Source of the DNA: Paraspadella gotoi | Lineage: Eukaryota > Chaetognatha | Direction of reading: 5' to 3' | Length of the DNA: 64,000 bases | Assembly: GCA_051294375.1 (NCBI GenBank) | Contig: CM119264.1 | Location: 3,267,575 to 3,331,574, forward strand | Shown here: piece after piece, positions 37,157-54,484 of the stretch | Layout of the letters: every line of letters begins with the position of its first letter | How positions within the stretch are numbered: position 1 is the first letter of the stretch | Notes under the pieces: generated by a model | Told to the model about the DNA's origin: nothing | Database searches by the model: none | What the model saw: only the letters and a program-made list of their open reading frames with translations | Made by a program: the position numbers and the translations under genes

Positions 37157-37414
37157 NNNNNNNNNNNNNNNNNNNNNNNNNNNNNNNNNNNNNNNNNNNN
37201 NNNNNNNNNNNNNNNNNNNNNNNNNNNNNNNNNNNNNNNNNNNNNNNNNNNNNNNNNNNNNNNNNNNNNNNNNNNNNNNNNNNNNNNNNNNNNNNNNNNN
37301 NNNNNNNNNNNNNNNNNNNNNNNNNNNNNNNNNNNNNNNNNNNNNNNNNNNNNNNNNNNNNNNNNNNNNNNNNNNNNNNNNNNNNNNNNNNNNNNNNNNN
37401 NNNNNNNNNNNNNN
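37157..37414. other. 258-N assembly gap
   Basis: A run of N ending in (GA)n. Confidence 0.99.
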
Positions 37415-37450
<36 letters not shown>

Positions 37451-38259
37451 TTAATTTTGATTAGCAAAGATTTACACAGTAAGAGGCAGGAAAAGAAAGA
37501 AAGAAAAAAGAAAGAAAAAAGAAAGAATAAAAGAAAGAAAGAAAGAAAGAAAGAAAGGAAAGAAAGAGAATCCTATATTTGTTATTCTTTCCAAATTCCT
37601 ACGAAATTCGGTATCAAAAATTTGAAAGATGCGATGAAGACGTGTGAGGGCAGGAGTAGATGCGTTGGGTCGAAACGGAGCGGAAGGAGGGAAGGAGTTG
37701 AGTGGGGGTGGGGCAAAGGAGCAGGAGGAGATGGAGCAAAGGGTAAGTTAGGAAAGGAGAGCGTCGTCAACGATCCTTCCATTTCTGAAGCTGATCGGTG
37801 ATGCCTTTGGATTAACGTGTCAAACATTGTAGAACATTAACTGTAATCCCATAGTCATTTACCAGGGAATATTTTAACGTTATTATCGTTTTTTTAACAC
37901 AGGGCGTGTCCGATCTTAATCTGTACGCGTAATGAGAGAACTTTCGACCGTACATTCTCGTTTCTGCGGTGATTAACTCCCGTCCGTCAGTCCGTCCGCA
38001 AATTAACTTAGATTTTGAAAATTTATTTCGATTTGGTTGTAAAAAAAAAAGGAGGAAAATAGGTCGCGCCGATGCGAATGAGTCACAGATTAATAAATCG
38101 AATTTAATGAGAGATGCTGGTCGCTGGAAGGAATGTGACACGAACTCCCTAGCGCGTTACATGAGAAAGAGAGAAGAATGAGGAGAGAGAGAGAAGAAGA
38201 AGAGAGAGAGAGAAAAAATGGAGAGAAGAAAAGAGAGAGAAGAGATAGAAAGAGAAGAA
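37415..38259. other. Simple repeats then unique sequence
   Basis: (GA)n at 37415-37446 and (GAAA)n at 37493-37570. A G-rich stretch at 37640-37745 ends in a donor-like GG|gtaagt at 37742, but no supporting exon structure or domain is recognised on either strand. Confidence 0.5.
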
Positions 38260-41200
38260 GAGAGAGGGATAGGAGAGATATAATTTGTATTATTTTTAAA
38301 AAGTTTTTCTGTCAGAATATAAAAGCCGAAAGCCGAATAAATGGTTTCACCAGTCGTTCCTCGTTGTACATCTCTCGTCTCTCGTCTCTCTTTTCTCCTG
38401 TCTCTCTCGTCTCTACTCACATACTCTTCTACTTTCTCGTCTGTCTCTAATGCACCCACTGGTTTGCGAGACGCATATTAGCATAGTTGAGTGTCGCTGT
38501 GTTTAAAAAAAAAAGAATAGAAAGACGATCGTCGAATAAGTTTGAATTAACAAGCAAAGAGAACGAGGAAAGATGCGACGAAGAGAGAATGAGAGACATG
38601 AATGAGAGAGAGGAAAAGATGATGACTGAGTCACAAAGAGAAATGAAGAAAAGAAGAGAAAGGAGATGACGAAAATAGAAGAGAAGAGAAGTCACACAAA
38701 ACGACGATGAAGAAGAGAGAGAGAAAACGAGAAATGGAGAGAGTATAGATGGAAAGAGAAAAGAGTGGCCAGCACAAATCGGAAAAGCGTTCGAACGCAG
38801 AATCGTGGGTCATAAAAAGAATACGTATGTGTGATGTCGAGAAAAATTGTCAAAAAAATAAATAGGTAAGAAAAGTGGTCAAAAAAGAAAATGATCTTTT
38901 GGTTGGATGGAGTTTAAGAAGAATAGAAACAAGAGACAAAAAAACAAGTGAAAAAGTAAAGTAAAGTGTTGAAAGGAAATGAGCGTAATGCGACCATCAA
39001 AAGTATTGGTGGGGAAAGTAGAAGAAAGGACGTCTGATAATGAAGAACGAAGAGTAAATACAGTAAAAGAGAAATTCAAAAGAACAGAGTGCAAGAAAGA
39101 AGTTAATAGGAAAAAGGGTTCAAAGAGAAAAGCAGGGGAAGGGGGAAAAAGGAGAAGGAGGGAAGGGGAAGTGAGAAGGAAGGAAAAGGGAAGGGAGAAA
39201 AAGGACGGAGAGAAGGGAAGAGCAAGAGGAAGAAGAAATAGAAGAAAAAGGATAGATGAGAACAAGTTGTCAAGAGTTCAAAAGGCCTGACATCGCCACC
39301 ACTCGCACGACGCGGGCCGACTCGCGCCGCCGCCGCGCAGCCGATGCCGCCGCACCGGCCGCCGCCGAGCCGCCGCCGCCGCCGCCGCCGCCGCGCAGAT
39401 CGCACGATCGTCTCCTTTGCTTTTTGTCTCGCCGTTAAGTTTGTGATCAAAAGTACCGGCAGCGTCCATTTCTTTAATTTTTATTGACTCTCGTAGTTTG
39501 TCAATGCTTTTCTATTGTTACGCCTTTTTATTTGTCATTTATATTTATCCCTCTCTTTCAGTTAAGTACCATCTACTGTTAAAACTATTTAATACTTAAT
39601 GTCAATTCTTTTGTTTTCATATATCTATATTATGTGTTACGTGTTATTTACTTCTTTTTCCTAAAAAGGGCAATATTTATATTGTTCTCGCCGAATTTGA
39701 AATAGTTAAAAATCTATCAATAAAAGGCGTTTCTCTCGTCTCACACAGACACATCTCTCTCTCTTCTCTCGTCGTTCTCTCGTCGTCTACTCTCATCCTC
39801 TCTCTCTCTTCTCCTCTTCTCTCTCTCTTCTACTCTCGGCTTCGTTGTAAAACGTGTGTGACGCCCAACATTATTTGTCGAGGATCTCTAACCCGTTAAA
39901 CCGCTGGTCCTTTCTTCTTCTTTCCTTCTCTCCCCCGCGCCACCCCCCGTCCGCGCCCCAAATAGTCCACTCTTCCCTCATGAACCCATCTTATCTCGTC
40001 GCCACCAATCTTTCACCCCTCTTTTCACCTCCGCTTTGTTCGTAATCCCCCCACCGTAACCCCCTACTTAGGCTCAAAACTCTAAAAAATTCCCACCCGT
40101 CCGATGTTAAACCACGTCAAATCTTTCTTCAATCCCTTAAACCTGTTGAATCGGCGAGGTAAGTTTTACGTTCAATTTTTTTGTTATATCATAAAAGACA
40201 AAAAACAAAAAGACAAAGATTGCACTTATTTTAAACTAAACAATAAAAGCAAAACGGTTAAAACTAAAAAGCTAAATACCAGAATCCAGCCTAGAATGTA
40301 TTGTGTTGGCTAAGAACGGAGTGTGCTGCAGATGAGTAATAAACGAAGGTAAACAGGAAAAGAATAACTAAGCGGTTCCCCTTTATAGAAGAGGATCGAG
40401 TATGTAGAGAAGAAGTGTAATCCACGTTGAAACGATTCTCAATTGAATGCGCGGAAGTGAAAGAGGAGAAGAGGAAGAGGAGAACGAGAGGAGAGGAAGG
40501 AGAGGTGAGACGGTAGCGAGAAAAAAGAGAGTAAACAGATGAGAGAGATAGAAAAGAAAGAGAAAGCGAGAGACGAGAGAGAGAGATAAGAGAAAGATAG
40601 AAGAGAAAGAGTAAAAACAAAATTAGAAGAAGAGTACGTCGAAAATGTATAAAGATACAAGCGAGTAACTACGCCGGAAACGCAATCGTGTCAAAGATCG
40701 TAGAATCTGTACAAGGAGAAGCAATCTGGATAGTAATGAATCGTACAAGGTGGATGTAATTCCTAATATAAACGCTTAAAGAAATGGCTCCGGTTTTTGC
40801 TAACACATGTTCGCTCTCCAGTACAATTCGCGTCGTCTCGTCAGAAGCTCCTCTAAGTCCACCCGCCGTATTAATACGCCATCTCCCGTAGTATCCACGC
40901 ACTGCTATCCAACCCCCACTCGCCTACGCCGTTCGCCGACCTTCGGTTTCGATCGAAGAGATAAAAAAGAGGAGATAATAATTGTAACGCGAACCCATTA
41001 CGTACATATTATGAGAGTAGGTTGAACTAAGACTTGTAGTCTCGTCAGGGAAAACAAGAGTAGCAAAGAAGAGAGAGGGAGTGCGAAACGAGAGTGAAAG
41101 ATGGAGATGTGCGTATAGAGACTGTACGAGACTACAGAGAAGGCGAGAATGTAAAACTAGAGACGCGAACAGACCGTAAGGACTAGTGATTGTGATGTAC

Positions 41201-42076
41201 TAATTACATGAAGATGACGAAGCAGATTGTAGAAGAAGAGAGAAGAGAACGGAAGGGAAAAGTTACCAGTCATGTACAACGTAGAGAGAGATAACTCCGC
41301 GGTAAAGCCAAGCGCTTCTAAAGCAAATAGGATATCTTGTTGATAGTCTTGCCTGCCTGCTTTTGTTTGCTTCTTATCTTTTATTTCTATTTAGTTCTTT
41401 GGTCTTTCTATTCTTTCGTTTCTGTCGTCTTCTGTTTCTCTTCTGGTTAGTTTCGCTTTCTTGTGTTCTTCCAATTCTCGTTATTCTATTCTCGTCTTAT
41501 AATCTTCTACTTTACTCTTTCCTAATGCTTTGTTTATGCGTTCTGTCTTTCTACCTCAACGTCTAGACGCCCGAGCGGTATATATGCTAACATGTATGTC
41601 GGTCGAACTTAGTCCGTTGAACTCTGGGAGGATCGGCATGACTCTAGCCTTGTGTATGTTGACGAGTGTACTCCCAAGACGCACCAAGCTGTCGAAAATC
41701 TAACCCCAGTATGATAGTATACATATAAGTCGCCGTAGACTATGCGTGAAGTAGAAGATATTATTTTAGTTAAAGAAGAATCTGACGCGAGAGCTCGATA
41801 TCAACGATGCGCAAGCACAATGATACAACAAATATACCCGTCAGATCCAGTGCCAGTAGTAAATAAAAGCTCATAGCATCCCCAGTCATCTACCCCCATT
41901 CCATAAGAAAAAGCATTGCAAATGATCTCGACTACACGGCCACGTAAAAGAATGAAGCCAAGCACTCACTCACGTGCCAAGTGTAGGAACCCATGGCGTA
42001 AAAAATGTGCATAATTCACACATCTCGCCAGACTCCAGTGATCATGAACTCGCGCTGTGTCTCTGTGATGAAAGTC
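38260..42076. repeat. Block C: noisy first copy of a duplicated region
   Basis: It follows 42102-45200 in order (tgcgagacgca, gatcttttggttggatggag, the GCC-rich patch, atggctccggttttt, aagcaaatagga), but with very many extra and substituted bases. Where the second copy has clean (GA)n and (TTTC)n, this copy has scrambled purine- or pyrimidine-rich sequence (41080-41270, 41360-41570). It looks like uncorrected long-read sequence. No gene is recognised. Confidence 0.8.
39310..39405. repeat. (GCC)n-rich patch in block C
   Basis: gccgccgcc-type repeats; the block D counterpart is at 43120-43262 and is longer and more regular. The alanine-rich frames over it are repeat translations. Confidence 0.9.
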
Positions 42077-42101
42077 NNNNNNNNNNNNNNNNNNNNNNNN
42101 N
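42077..42101. other. 25-N assembly gap between blocks C and D
   Basis: Exactly 25 N between two copies of the same region. Confidence 0.99.
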
Positions 42102-45052
<2,951 letters not shown>

Positions 45053-45535
45053 CCTTTATCTTTCTGTCTTATCTTTTTTCTTTTCCTAATTTCTTTTTTT
45101 TTTCTTTCTTTCTTTCTCCTCCACTCATCGCACCCCGCGTTTTGATATTTTACGGTCGACCTTGGGTTCTTTTGACCTGGGAGAGGATGACCCGGTGTGA
45201 TGAGGTGACCCGCTGCTGAAAATGGTTTCGCGAGTGAATGAATCATCTCGTAGGTTTGGGTGAAACTTGAACTCGAGGGTCACAAACACGCGAGAGATCG
45301 GTGTGAGAATCGTGTGAAAACTTATTTTGTGATCCGTAAGCACGAAGGGATGTGAAGTGATGTGAAGCGAACACCATTCAAGAAACGTCTCACAGACAAG
45401 GTCATACTACGCATAAAAATTGCAATGCTACTTAATTAACTATTTTAGGTATTTTGATCTTTAAATATTCAATATACTACAAGATTTTATACGTATATAC
45501 GTGTTAATTTTAAACATATAAACATTATATTTGTA
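45053..45535. other. Unique sequence
   Basis: A moderately GC-rich part (45130-45370) has no splice-consistent open frame that I can support. Confidence 0.4.
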
Positions 45536-45800
45536 GTCGGGCATTGCCTATGTTCACCCCGCCTAGAATTATGTCACTTTCAGTTGTGACCCGGTGGCTC
45601 ATTGAGTAAAGCCATCAGCTCATGACCACTACGTACCGGGTTCAATCCCAACCCGGAACCTACCCTGCGGGAATCGTGAGGACGGCCGTTAGCTGCCTTC
45701 GGGGCATGGCAAACTCTCAAGCCTGGTTCCAAGCCCAGGGTCCCGTTCCATTGCTGCTAGAGGGGGTTATAGAAGTTACGGACAGTTATCTTCAGCCCAC
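45536..45800 (+). mobile_element. tRNA-derived SINE, better-preserved copy
   Basis: The tRNA-like head has an A-box-like TGGCTCATTGAG (45595-45606) and a B box GGGTTCAATCCC (45638-45649), spaced as in RNA polymerase III genes. A body shared with 30348-30557 follows and ends near acggacagttatc. Upstream, gtcgggcattg is also shared, so the element begins before the tRNA-like part. No tail repeat or target-site duplication was identified. Confidence 0.75.
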
Positions 45801-46399
45801 ATAGCGCCTTATCCACATATTTTCATTTTCCTTCAATAATCAAGCATCTTGCCTCCTTGCCCACTTGCCTTTGGACCAGATAAAGCGGTGAGAGTCTTCC
45901 ACACCTTCAACAATATGTTGACATAACCTGAAAACTTACTTTCAAGATTCTCTTGCTGTCGAGAATATGAATTTTCATATAAAAATAAATATTAAAGAGT
46001 AAAGTAGTATAATAAAGTATAAGATGTCGGAAGTTAAATGTTATAAGATTTCCTGTCCTCGTTTTGAAAATCTTCCCCAATGTGCCCGTCAAAACATTTC
46101 ACCCGGATGTAACTGAAATATAGAGATATATCTCGCTAAACAAAACCAGGATGTAACTGATACCTTCAAAACCCGGATGTCAATGAGACAAACAAAAGGC
46201 GCATCTTATCGAAGTTTTTCCCGATTTTCTTCCGCGACTTTAATTTCGGGTCTTCGTTCTCCGCTTGAGTTCCGGTGGAGGAGAATGAGGAGACAGGCTG
46301 CGGGGGGGGAGGAGCAAGGGTGAGGTGAGGAGAATTGTGAAGAATTGTTTCATGAGTGAGTAATGGAAAATTGTTGAGAAGATGGATAGTGGAATTGTG
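45801..46399. other. Unique sequence with three short acccggatgt repeats
   Basis: caccggatgtaactga-like motifs recur at about 46100, 46147 and 46171. No gene recognised. Confidence 0.5.
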
Positions 46400-46640
46400 T
46401 TCTGGAATTGATTTGTGGAATTGAGTTGTAGAAGAAGGTAGGACAAAAGAAAGAATTGAGTTGTGGAATTGAGTTGTGGAAGAAAGTAGAACTAAAGTAA
46501 GAATTAAGTTGTGGAATTGAGTTGTGGAAGAAGGTAGGGGAAAAGGAAAAATTGAGTTGTTGAATTGAGTTGTAGAAGAAAATATGGCAAAAGAAAGAAC
46601 TTAGTTAGGTAGGGCAAAAGGAAGAATTGAGTCTTGGAAT
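46400..46640. repeat. About 50-bp minisatellite (GAATTGAGTTGTGGAAGAAGG)
   Basis: Four to five degenerate units built from gaattgagttgtggaattg and tggaagaaggtagg followed by a purine-rich spacer. Confidence 0.85.
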
Positions 46641-47597
<957 letters not shown>

Positions 47598-47622
47598 NNN
47601 NNNNNNNNNNNNNNNNNNNNNN
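47598..47622. other. 25-N assembly gap
   Basis: 25 N inside a (CT)n tract. Confidence 0.99.
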
Positions 47623-47638
47623 CTCTCTCCTCTCTCGC

Positions 47639-47674
<36 letters not shown>

Positions 47675-49240
47675 CTCAGGTCTCTCCTCGTCTTCTCACT
47701 CTCTCTCTCTCTACTCTTGACATAGATTCTCTGGCCGCACCCGAAAAAAAACATTTCAGCGAGAAACAAGCCGGAGGAGACACGCCTGGTTAATCAACGA
47801 GAGAGAGGAAGAGCAAGCTGTGTTCGAGTGAGAAAAAGGAGCGGGACTAGTTTTTTTTAGCTTTTAGATTTCCAGCGTAAAAAATGTTGTAAATCGGACG
47901 ACGACGACGACGAGACGACGAACGACGACGACGACGACGACGACGAGACGACGACGAACGAACGACGCCACGACGAACGACTTTTTCTTATTTCAAGGAA
48001 CTGCTGGAAAAGAATTACGCCGCTCCCGTTTTACATCAGAAGCAAGAAAAAAATAAAGAAAGAAAGAAAAGAAAGAAAGACAAGAAAGAAAGAAAGAAAG
48101 AAGAAAGAAAGAAAGAAAGAAAGAAAGACAAGAAAGAAAGAAGAAAGAATGAAAGAAAAAGGTAAACAGTAAATAGATAAAAGAAAGGCGGGAAAATTTA
48201 TTCCTACAAAAAATGAATGAAACATGATAAAAGAAAAACGACCCGCGAAAATTATTCTTCTCTTTTTTTAAAAAAATTAATGCGCGAAAAGATAAAGAGA
48301 GAAAAATCTCTTTCCGTTTTTTCTTTTTTTTCTTTTTTTTTTTTAAGGAAAAATCTGATTATTTATTTTGCGTCAGAAAAGTAAACGAGAAACTGAATTA
48401 TGTTTCGTACTTAAACTAAGAAGAAAATGAGCAAATTTTTTTTTTGTTTCGCGTGATGTAATTTCGACTCGTCGGTTATATTCAGCGCTCGTGTTGATTT
48501 CATGTTTTAGCTTAAACTATCAAATCATCAATCAATAAATTAATCTAATCAAAATTAATCGTCCAAAGCTAAGACCGCCGGAAAAGACATATTAGCGTTG
48601 AGGGTCAAGTTAAAGATTGACCAGCGAGCCAAAATATTTGCAAACAATCATAATTAATCAATAAGTCTATTAAAATCATTGTCTAGAGCGACTTATCAAA
48701 CTACTTCCTCCTCCACCACTTTCCTCAGTTCTCCACCAATCGGGCCAACCGCCATCTGCCTAACGCGTTCCCCCTCTTCCCTACCTTTTCACTTCTATTC
48801 ACACCTCCTTCCCTTCTATCTCCTCTCTATTCCCCCTATTCCACCCTCTAATCGCACCCTCACATTCCTCTAATCCACGCTCTATCCTCTCTGTTCACCT
48901 CCCAAAACATCCGCCTGTTTTCTTCGCAACCGAAAAGAAAAACTAACTTCAAAGTGAAAATTTCTTTCCTTCACACAACGAAGCCAGCGAACAGGCCGAA
49001 GCCTGCTGTACCTCCTTTCAAGTGTTTATGACGCTAACGCGCTGTTGGCATTTTATGGTGGACGCGCTCTGTGCCCCCGTTAGGACGAAAACGCGCTGTG
49101 CCCGTCCCGGTATAATATGGGAGAAAAAAAACAGCACTGTGCCGTTTGTTTCGCCGATAAAGATTTGGCGAATTCAGCTAAAATGATAACACCACAGGAA
49201 AGCTGGGCAAGGTCTCATCGGTCCCCCCAGCTCTCTTCTC
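47623..49240. repeat. Segment E, copy 1
   Basis: From gacatagattctctggccgc (47718) to tctcatcggtccccc (49213) it matches 50858-52321. It contains degenerate (ACG)n at 47897-47965 and (GAAA)n at 48055-48150. Around 49020-49110 a short motif, acgcgctgtgcc, is repeated three times. No gene is recognised. Confidence 0.9.
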
Positions 49241-50845
49241 GTCTCTCTCCTTCTCTTCTTCTGCTCTATTCTCTCTATCGTCTCTCTCTCTCTCTCTCTC
49301 CATTCTCTCCTCGTCTTCTCTCCTCTCTCTCTCTCTCCTTCTGGTACATTTATGCCGACAAACGAAATATATCTCATTTGTTTTTGGTCATTGCTAACAT
49401 TAATCTCTTATTCAGTATTTTTTTAAATAACAGACAGATGACAGGACAAGAATGCAATTTTCCCTACCTTTTTGGTATTTTGGTATCCATAAAAAAAAAG
49501 TAAGTATAAATGTATATGAAAATGTTGTCAAAAAATGTAAATACTTTTTTAAGTTTATCACCAAAAGTTTACCTGCCTTCGGTCGCATTGGTGCAAACGA
49601 CCTCCAACAGTGTGAGTAGTCCACACTTCGAGCCAGATAAAAAGCTTGTAACTTTGATTACCAAACAGTGAATTTATTGGAGAGAGAGAGAGAGAGAGAG
49701 AGAGATGAGAGAGAGAAGACGAGAGAGAGAGAGAGAGAGAGAAGAGATGGGAGAAGATCTAACAGAAAATGACACGCGTGTATCGCTTATGACAAGTAAT
49801 ACTTAATAAACCCATTAGGTTGAAACCCGAAGATATCGTGAGATGAATCCGAACGGTATCTTCCGTTTTCACTATAATCTGAATTTGGTGAAAAGTTATA
49901 TTTTGACGATTTCTTTGTCCATCTTATTTTTTTATTCGTCATCGTCGTCGTCGTCGTCCGTCGTCGTTTCGTCCTGTTTACCTTCGCCATGGTCTCCAAC
50001 ACGCCGGCGTTTTTAATGGTTGAATGTTTATTGTTTTACTTATTTTTATTTTTAAAAAGCCACCAACGCCGGCAACTGCGCAGCCCCGCGCCCCCTAACA
50101 GCCGACCGTTTACGCGCCGCATTGTTTTTGATGACTCGCTTGACCTTACGGAGAAGTTCCATTCAATCCATTTTTATTTAAATTCAATATTATTATTTTT
50201 TTTTGGTTTCATAACTACAAAAACGAGTTCAGAAATGGCAAGCAACAGAACGGAAACCTTAAAATTGACTCAACATCAACTGAATAAGTGCAACCAAACC
50301 AACATCATCCTCTCAACGTTATTGCATATAAATTTCTTTTACGTCATCGAGTCGATGCGTCAATAATTTCGTTCGTGATGAACGTTCAGCGACACGAAGC
50401 AGATTTCCTTCTCTCCTCAATAACGTTCGCGATAAGTCCGTCGGCCTTCGTTCGCGATAACGTCGGTGATTTAAACGTCAAAGAATCGTTTAACAGTTCG
50501 GTATGCTGCGATCGCTGCGTTCTGAGCTGCTGCTTCGCTGCAACACTCATTTGCTGCTTCTCTAAGTTGCGCGTCGCTGGGTCTCTTGCGTCGGGCCGTC
50601 CAGAAGTTGCTGCGTTGCTGCATCTCTTGATTTTTGCATCTCTGAGTTATGGTATTGCTGCATCTTGATTTGCTGCATCTCAAAGTTTGCTGAGTTGCTG
50701 GGTCGTAGCATCTCAGAGTTATTGATCACTGCTTTCTTCATAGCGGCATAGCTGCATTTCTGATTCGCTGCAGTTCTGAGTTATGGCTCATGCATCTTGA
50801 ATTGTGCGTCTAGATTGCTGACTGTGTTCTGTCTGGTCTCTCTCT
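49241..50845. repeat. Segment F, copy 1
   Basis: (CT)n, then ggtacatttatgccgacaaa, a (GA)n at 49680-49745, (TCG)n at 49938-49965, a GC-rich patch at 50060-50130, and a GCTGC(A/G)TCTC(T/A)GAGTT minisatellite at 50500-50830. The same segment occurs inverted at 52346-53868 and direct at 53894-55345. No gene is recognised. Confidence 0.9.
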
Positions 50846-51023
50846 CTCTCTCTGACATAGATTCTCTGGCCGCACCCGAACACAAAACATTTCAGCGAGA
50901 AAAAAGCCCGGAGGAGACTCACCCTGTTAATCAACGAGAGAAGGAAGAGCAGCTGTGGCGAGTGAGAAAAAAGAGCGGGACTAGTTTTTTTTACTTTTAG
51001 ATTTCCCGCGTAAAAATGTGTAA

Positions 51024-51101
<78 letters not shown>

Positions 51102-51175
51102 TTTTTCTTCTTTCAAGGAACTGCTGGAAAAGAATTACGCCGCTCCCGTTTTACATCAGAAGCAAGAAAAAAATA

Positions 51176-51267
<92 letters not shown>

Positions 51268-52345
51268 AGAAAAAATAACAGTAAATAGATAAAAGAAAGG
51301 CGGGAAAATTATTCCTAAAAAAATGAATGAAACATGATAAAAGAAAAACGAACGCGAAAAATTATTCTTCCTCTTTTTTTAAAAAATTATGCGCGAAAAG
51401 ATAAAGAGAGAAAAATCTCTTTCCGTTTTTTCTTTTTTCTTTCTTTTTTTTTTTAAGGAAAAATCTGATTATTTATTTTTGCGTCAGAAAAGTAAAAGAG
51501 AAACTGAATTATGTTTCGTATTAAACTAAGAAGAAATGACAAATGTTTTTTTTTTGTTTCGCGTGATGTAATTTCGACTCTCGGTTATATTCAGCGTCGT
51601 TTGATTTATGTTTTAGCTTAAACTAATCAATCAATCAATCAATAAATTAATCAATCAATAAATTAATCTCCAAAGCTTCAAGACCGCGAAAAGACAATTA
51701 GCCGGTTGAGGTCAAGTTAAAGATTGACCAGCGAGCAAATATTTGCAAACGATCAATAAATTAATCAATAAGTCTATTAAAATCATTGTCTAGAGCGATT
51801 ATAAACTACCTTCCTCCACCACTTTCCCTCCAGTCTCCACCCAATCGGCCAACCCCCATCTCCTAACGCGTTCCCCTCTTCTCCTCCCCCTATTTCACCT
51901 TCTATTCCACCCTCTTCCCCCTATTCCACCCTCTATTCCCCCTATTCCACCCTCTAATCCACCCTCCATTCCTCCTAATCCACCCTCTATCCCTCTCTGT
52001 TCCACCCTCCAAAACATCCGCCTGTTTTCTCTTCGCACCAAAAGAAAAACTAACTTCAAGTGAAAAGTTTTTTCCTTCCACCACAACGAAGCAGCGAAAG
52101 GCCGAAGCCTCTGTACCTCCGTTCAAGTGTTTATGACGAAACGCGCTGTGCATTTTATGGTGGACGCTCTGTGCCCCGTTTAGGACGAAACGCGCTGTGC
52201 CGTCCCGTATTATGGAGAAAAAAAACACACTGTGCCGTTTGTTTCGCCATAAAGATTTGGCGAATTCAGCTAAAAACTGATAAACACAGGAAAAGCTGGG
52301 CAAGGTCTCATCGGTCCCCCAGCTCTCTCTCTCTCTCTCTCTCTC
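50846..52345. repeat. Segment E, copy 2
   Basis: Same order as copy 1. Its (ACG)n (51027-51100) and (GAAA)n (51174-51268) are clean, whereas in copy 1 they are broken. 51890-51990 has a cctattccaccctctattcc-type repeat. Confidence 0.9.
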
Positions 52346-53868
52346 TCCCAGACAGAACACAGTCAGCAATCTAGACGCACAATTCAAGATGCAGTGAGCC
52401 ATAACTCAGATTGACTGCAGCGAATGCAGAAAATCAGCTATGCCGCTATGAGATACAGCAGTGATCAATAACTCTGCAGATGCTACGACCCAGCAACTCA
52501 GCAACTTTGAGATGCAGCAAATCAGAGATGCAGCATACCAGTGAACTCAGAGATGCAGAAAATCAAGAGATGCAGCAACGCAGCAACTCTGGACGGCCGA
52601 CGCAGAGACCCAGCGACGCGCACTTAGAGAAGCAGCAAATGAGTGTTGCCAGCAAGCAGCAGCTCAGAGACGCAGCGACGCAGCAACCGAATTGTTAAAC
52701 GATTTCTTGACGTTAAATCACCGACGTTATCGCGACGGCAAGGCCGACGGACGTTATCTGCGAACTTATTGAGGAGAGAAGGAAATCTGCTTCGGTTCGC
52801 TGACGTCATCAGAACGAAATTATTGACGCTCATCGACTCGATGAGCGTAAAAGAATATTTATATGAATAAGTTGAGAGGATGATGTTGCGTTTGGCTGCA
52901 CTTATTCGTTGATGTTGAGTCAATTTTTAAGGTTTCCGGTTCTGTTGTTGCCATTTCTGAACTCGTTTTTGTAGTTATGAACCAAAAAAAAATAAAATAT
53001 TGAATTTAAATAAAATGGAATTGAATGGAACTTCTCCGCTAAAGGTCAGACGAGTCATCAAAAACAATGGGCGCGGTAAACGCGGCTGTTAGGGGGCGGC
53101 GGCGGCGCGCAGTTGCGGCGTTGGTGGCTTTTAAAAATAAAAAAAGTAAAACAATAAACATTCGAACCATAAAAACGCCGGCGTGTTGAGACCGATAGGC
53201 GAAAGGTAAACAGCGACCCGAAACGACGACGGACGACGACGACGACGATGACGAATAAAAAAATAAGATGACAAAGAATATCGTCAAAATATAAACTTTT
53301 CACCAAATTCAATATAGTGAAACTGCGATAAGATACCGTTCGGAACATGCTCACGATATCTTTCGGGTTTCAACCTAAGTGGTTTATAAGTATTACTTGG
53401 TCATAGCGATACACGCTGTCATTTTCTGTTAGATCTTCTCCCACCTCCTCTCTCTCTTCTCTTCTCCTCTCTCTCTCCTCTCCTCTCTCTCTCCTCTCTC
53501 TCTCTCTCCAATAAATTCACTTTTGGTAATCAAAGTTACAAGCTTTTATCGGCTCGAAGTGTGGCACTCACACTGTGGAGTCGTTTGCCACCAATGCGAC
53601 CGAAGGCAGTAAACTTTTGGTATAAACTTAAAAAGTATTTACATTTTTTGACAACATTTTCATATCACATTTATTTACTTACTTTTTTTTTATGATACCA
53701 AAATACCAAAAAGGTAGGGAAAATTGCATTCTTGTCCTTCATCTGTCTGTTATTTAAAAAAATACTGAATAAGAGATTAAGTAGCAATGACGCAAAACAA
53801 ATGAGATATATTTCGTTGTCGGCAGTAAATGTACCAGAGAGAGAGAGAAGGAGACAAGACGAGGAGAG
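52346..53868. repeat. Segment F, inverted copy
   Basis: Reverse complement of 49241-50845: for example, agatcttctccc at 53430 corresponds to gggagaagatct at 49748. With 53894-55345 it forms a large palindrome around a 25-N gap. Confidence 0.92.
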
Positions 53869-53893
53869 NNNNNNNNNNNNNNNNNNNNNNNNN
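53869..53893. other. 25-N gap at the centre of a palindrome
   Basis: 25 N between inverted copies of segment F. Confidence 0.99.
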
Positions 53894-54194
53894 CAACGAA
53901 ATATATCTCATTTGTTTGTCATTGCTACATTAATTCTTATTAGTTTTTTTAAATAACAGACAGATGACAGGAAAAGAATGCAATTTCCCCTACCTTTTTG
54001 GTATTTTGGTATCATAAAAAAAAGTAGAAGTATAAATGTATATAAAATCTGTTCGTCAAAAAATGTAAATACTTTTTAGTTTACACCAAAAGTTCGCTCC
54101 TTCGGTCGCATTGGTGCAACGTCCTCCACAGTGTGGAGTCCACACTTCGAGCCAGATAAAAAGCTTGTAACTTTGAATTACCCAAAAGTGATTT

Positions 54195-54272
<78 letters not shown>

Positions 54273-54453
54273 AGAAGATCTAACAGAAAATGACAGCGTG
54301 TATCGCTTATGACAAAGTAATACTTATAAACCAATTAGGTTGAAACCCGAAAGATATTCGTAGATTCCGAGACGGTATCTTTCGCCGTTTCACTATAATT
54401 GAATTTGGTGAAAAGTTTATATTTTGACGATTTCTTTGTCATCTTATTTTTTA

Positions 54454-54484
<31 letters not shown>

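Noticed and set aside
36206-37467. Frames of 110-252 codons over X residues
   Set aside because: They run through the N gaps, so their length has no meaning.
37582-37827. Open frames on both strands in a G-rich stretch
   Set aside because: No domain, no convincing acceptor and no partner exon; a donor-like gtaagt at 37742 is not enough.
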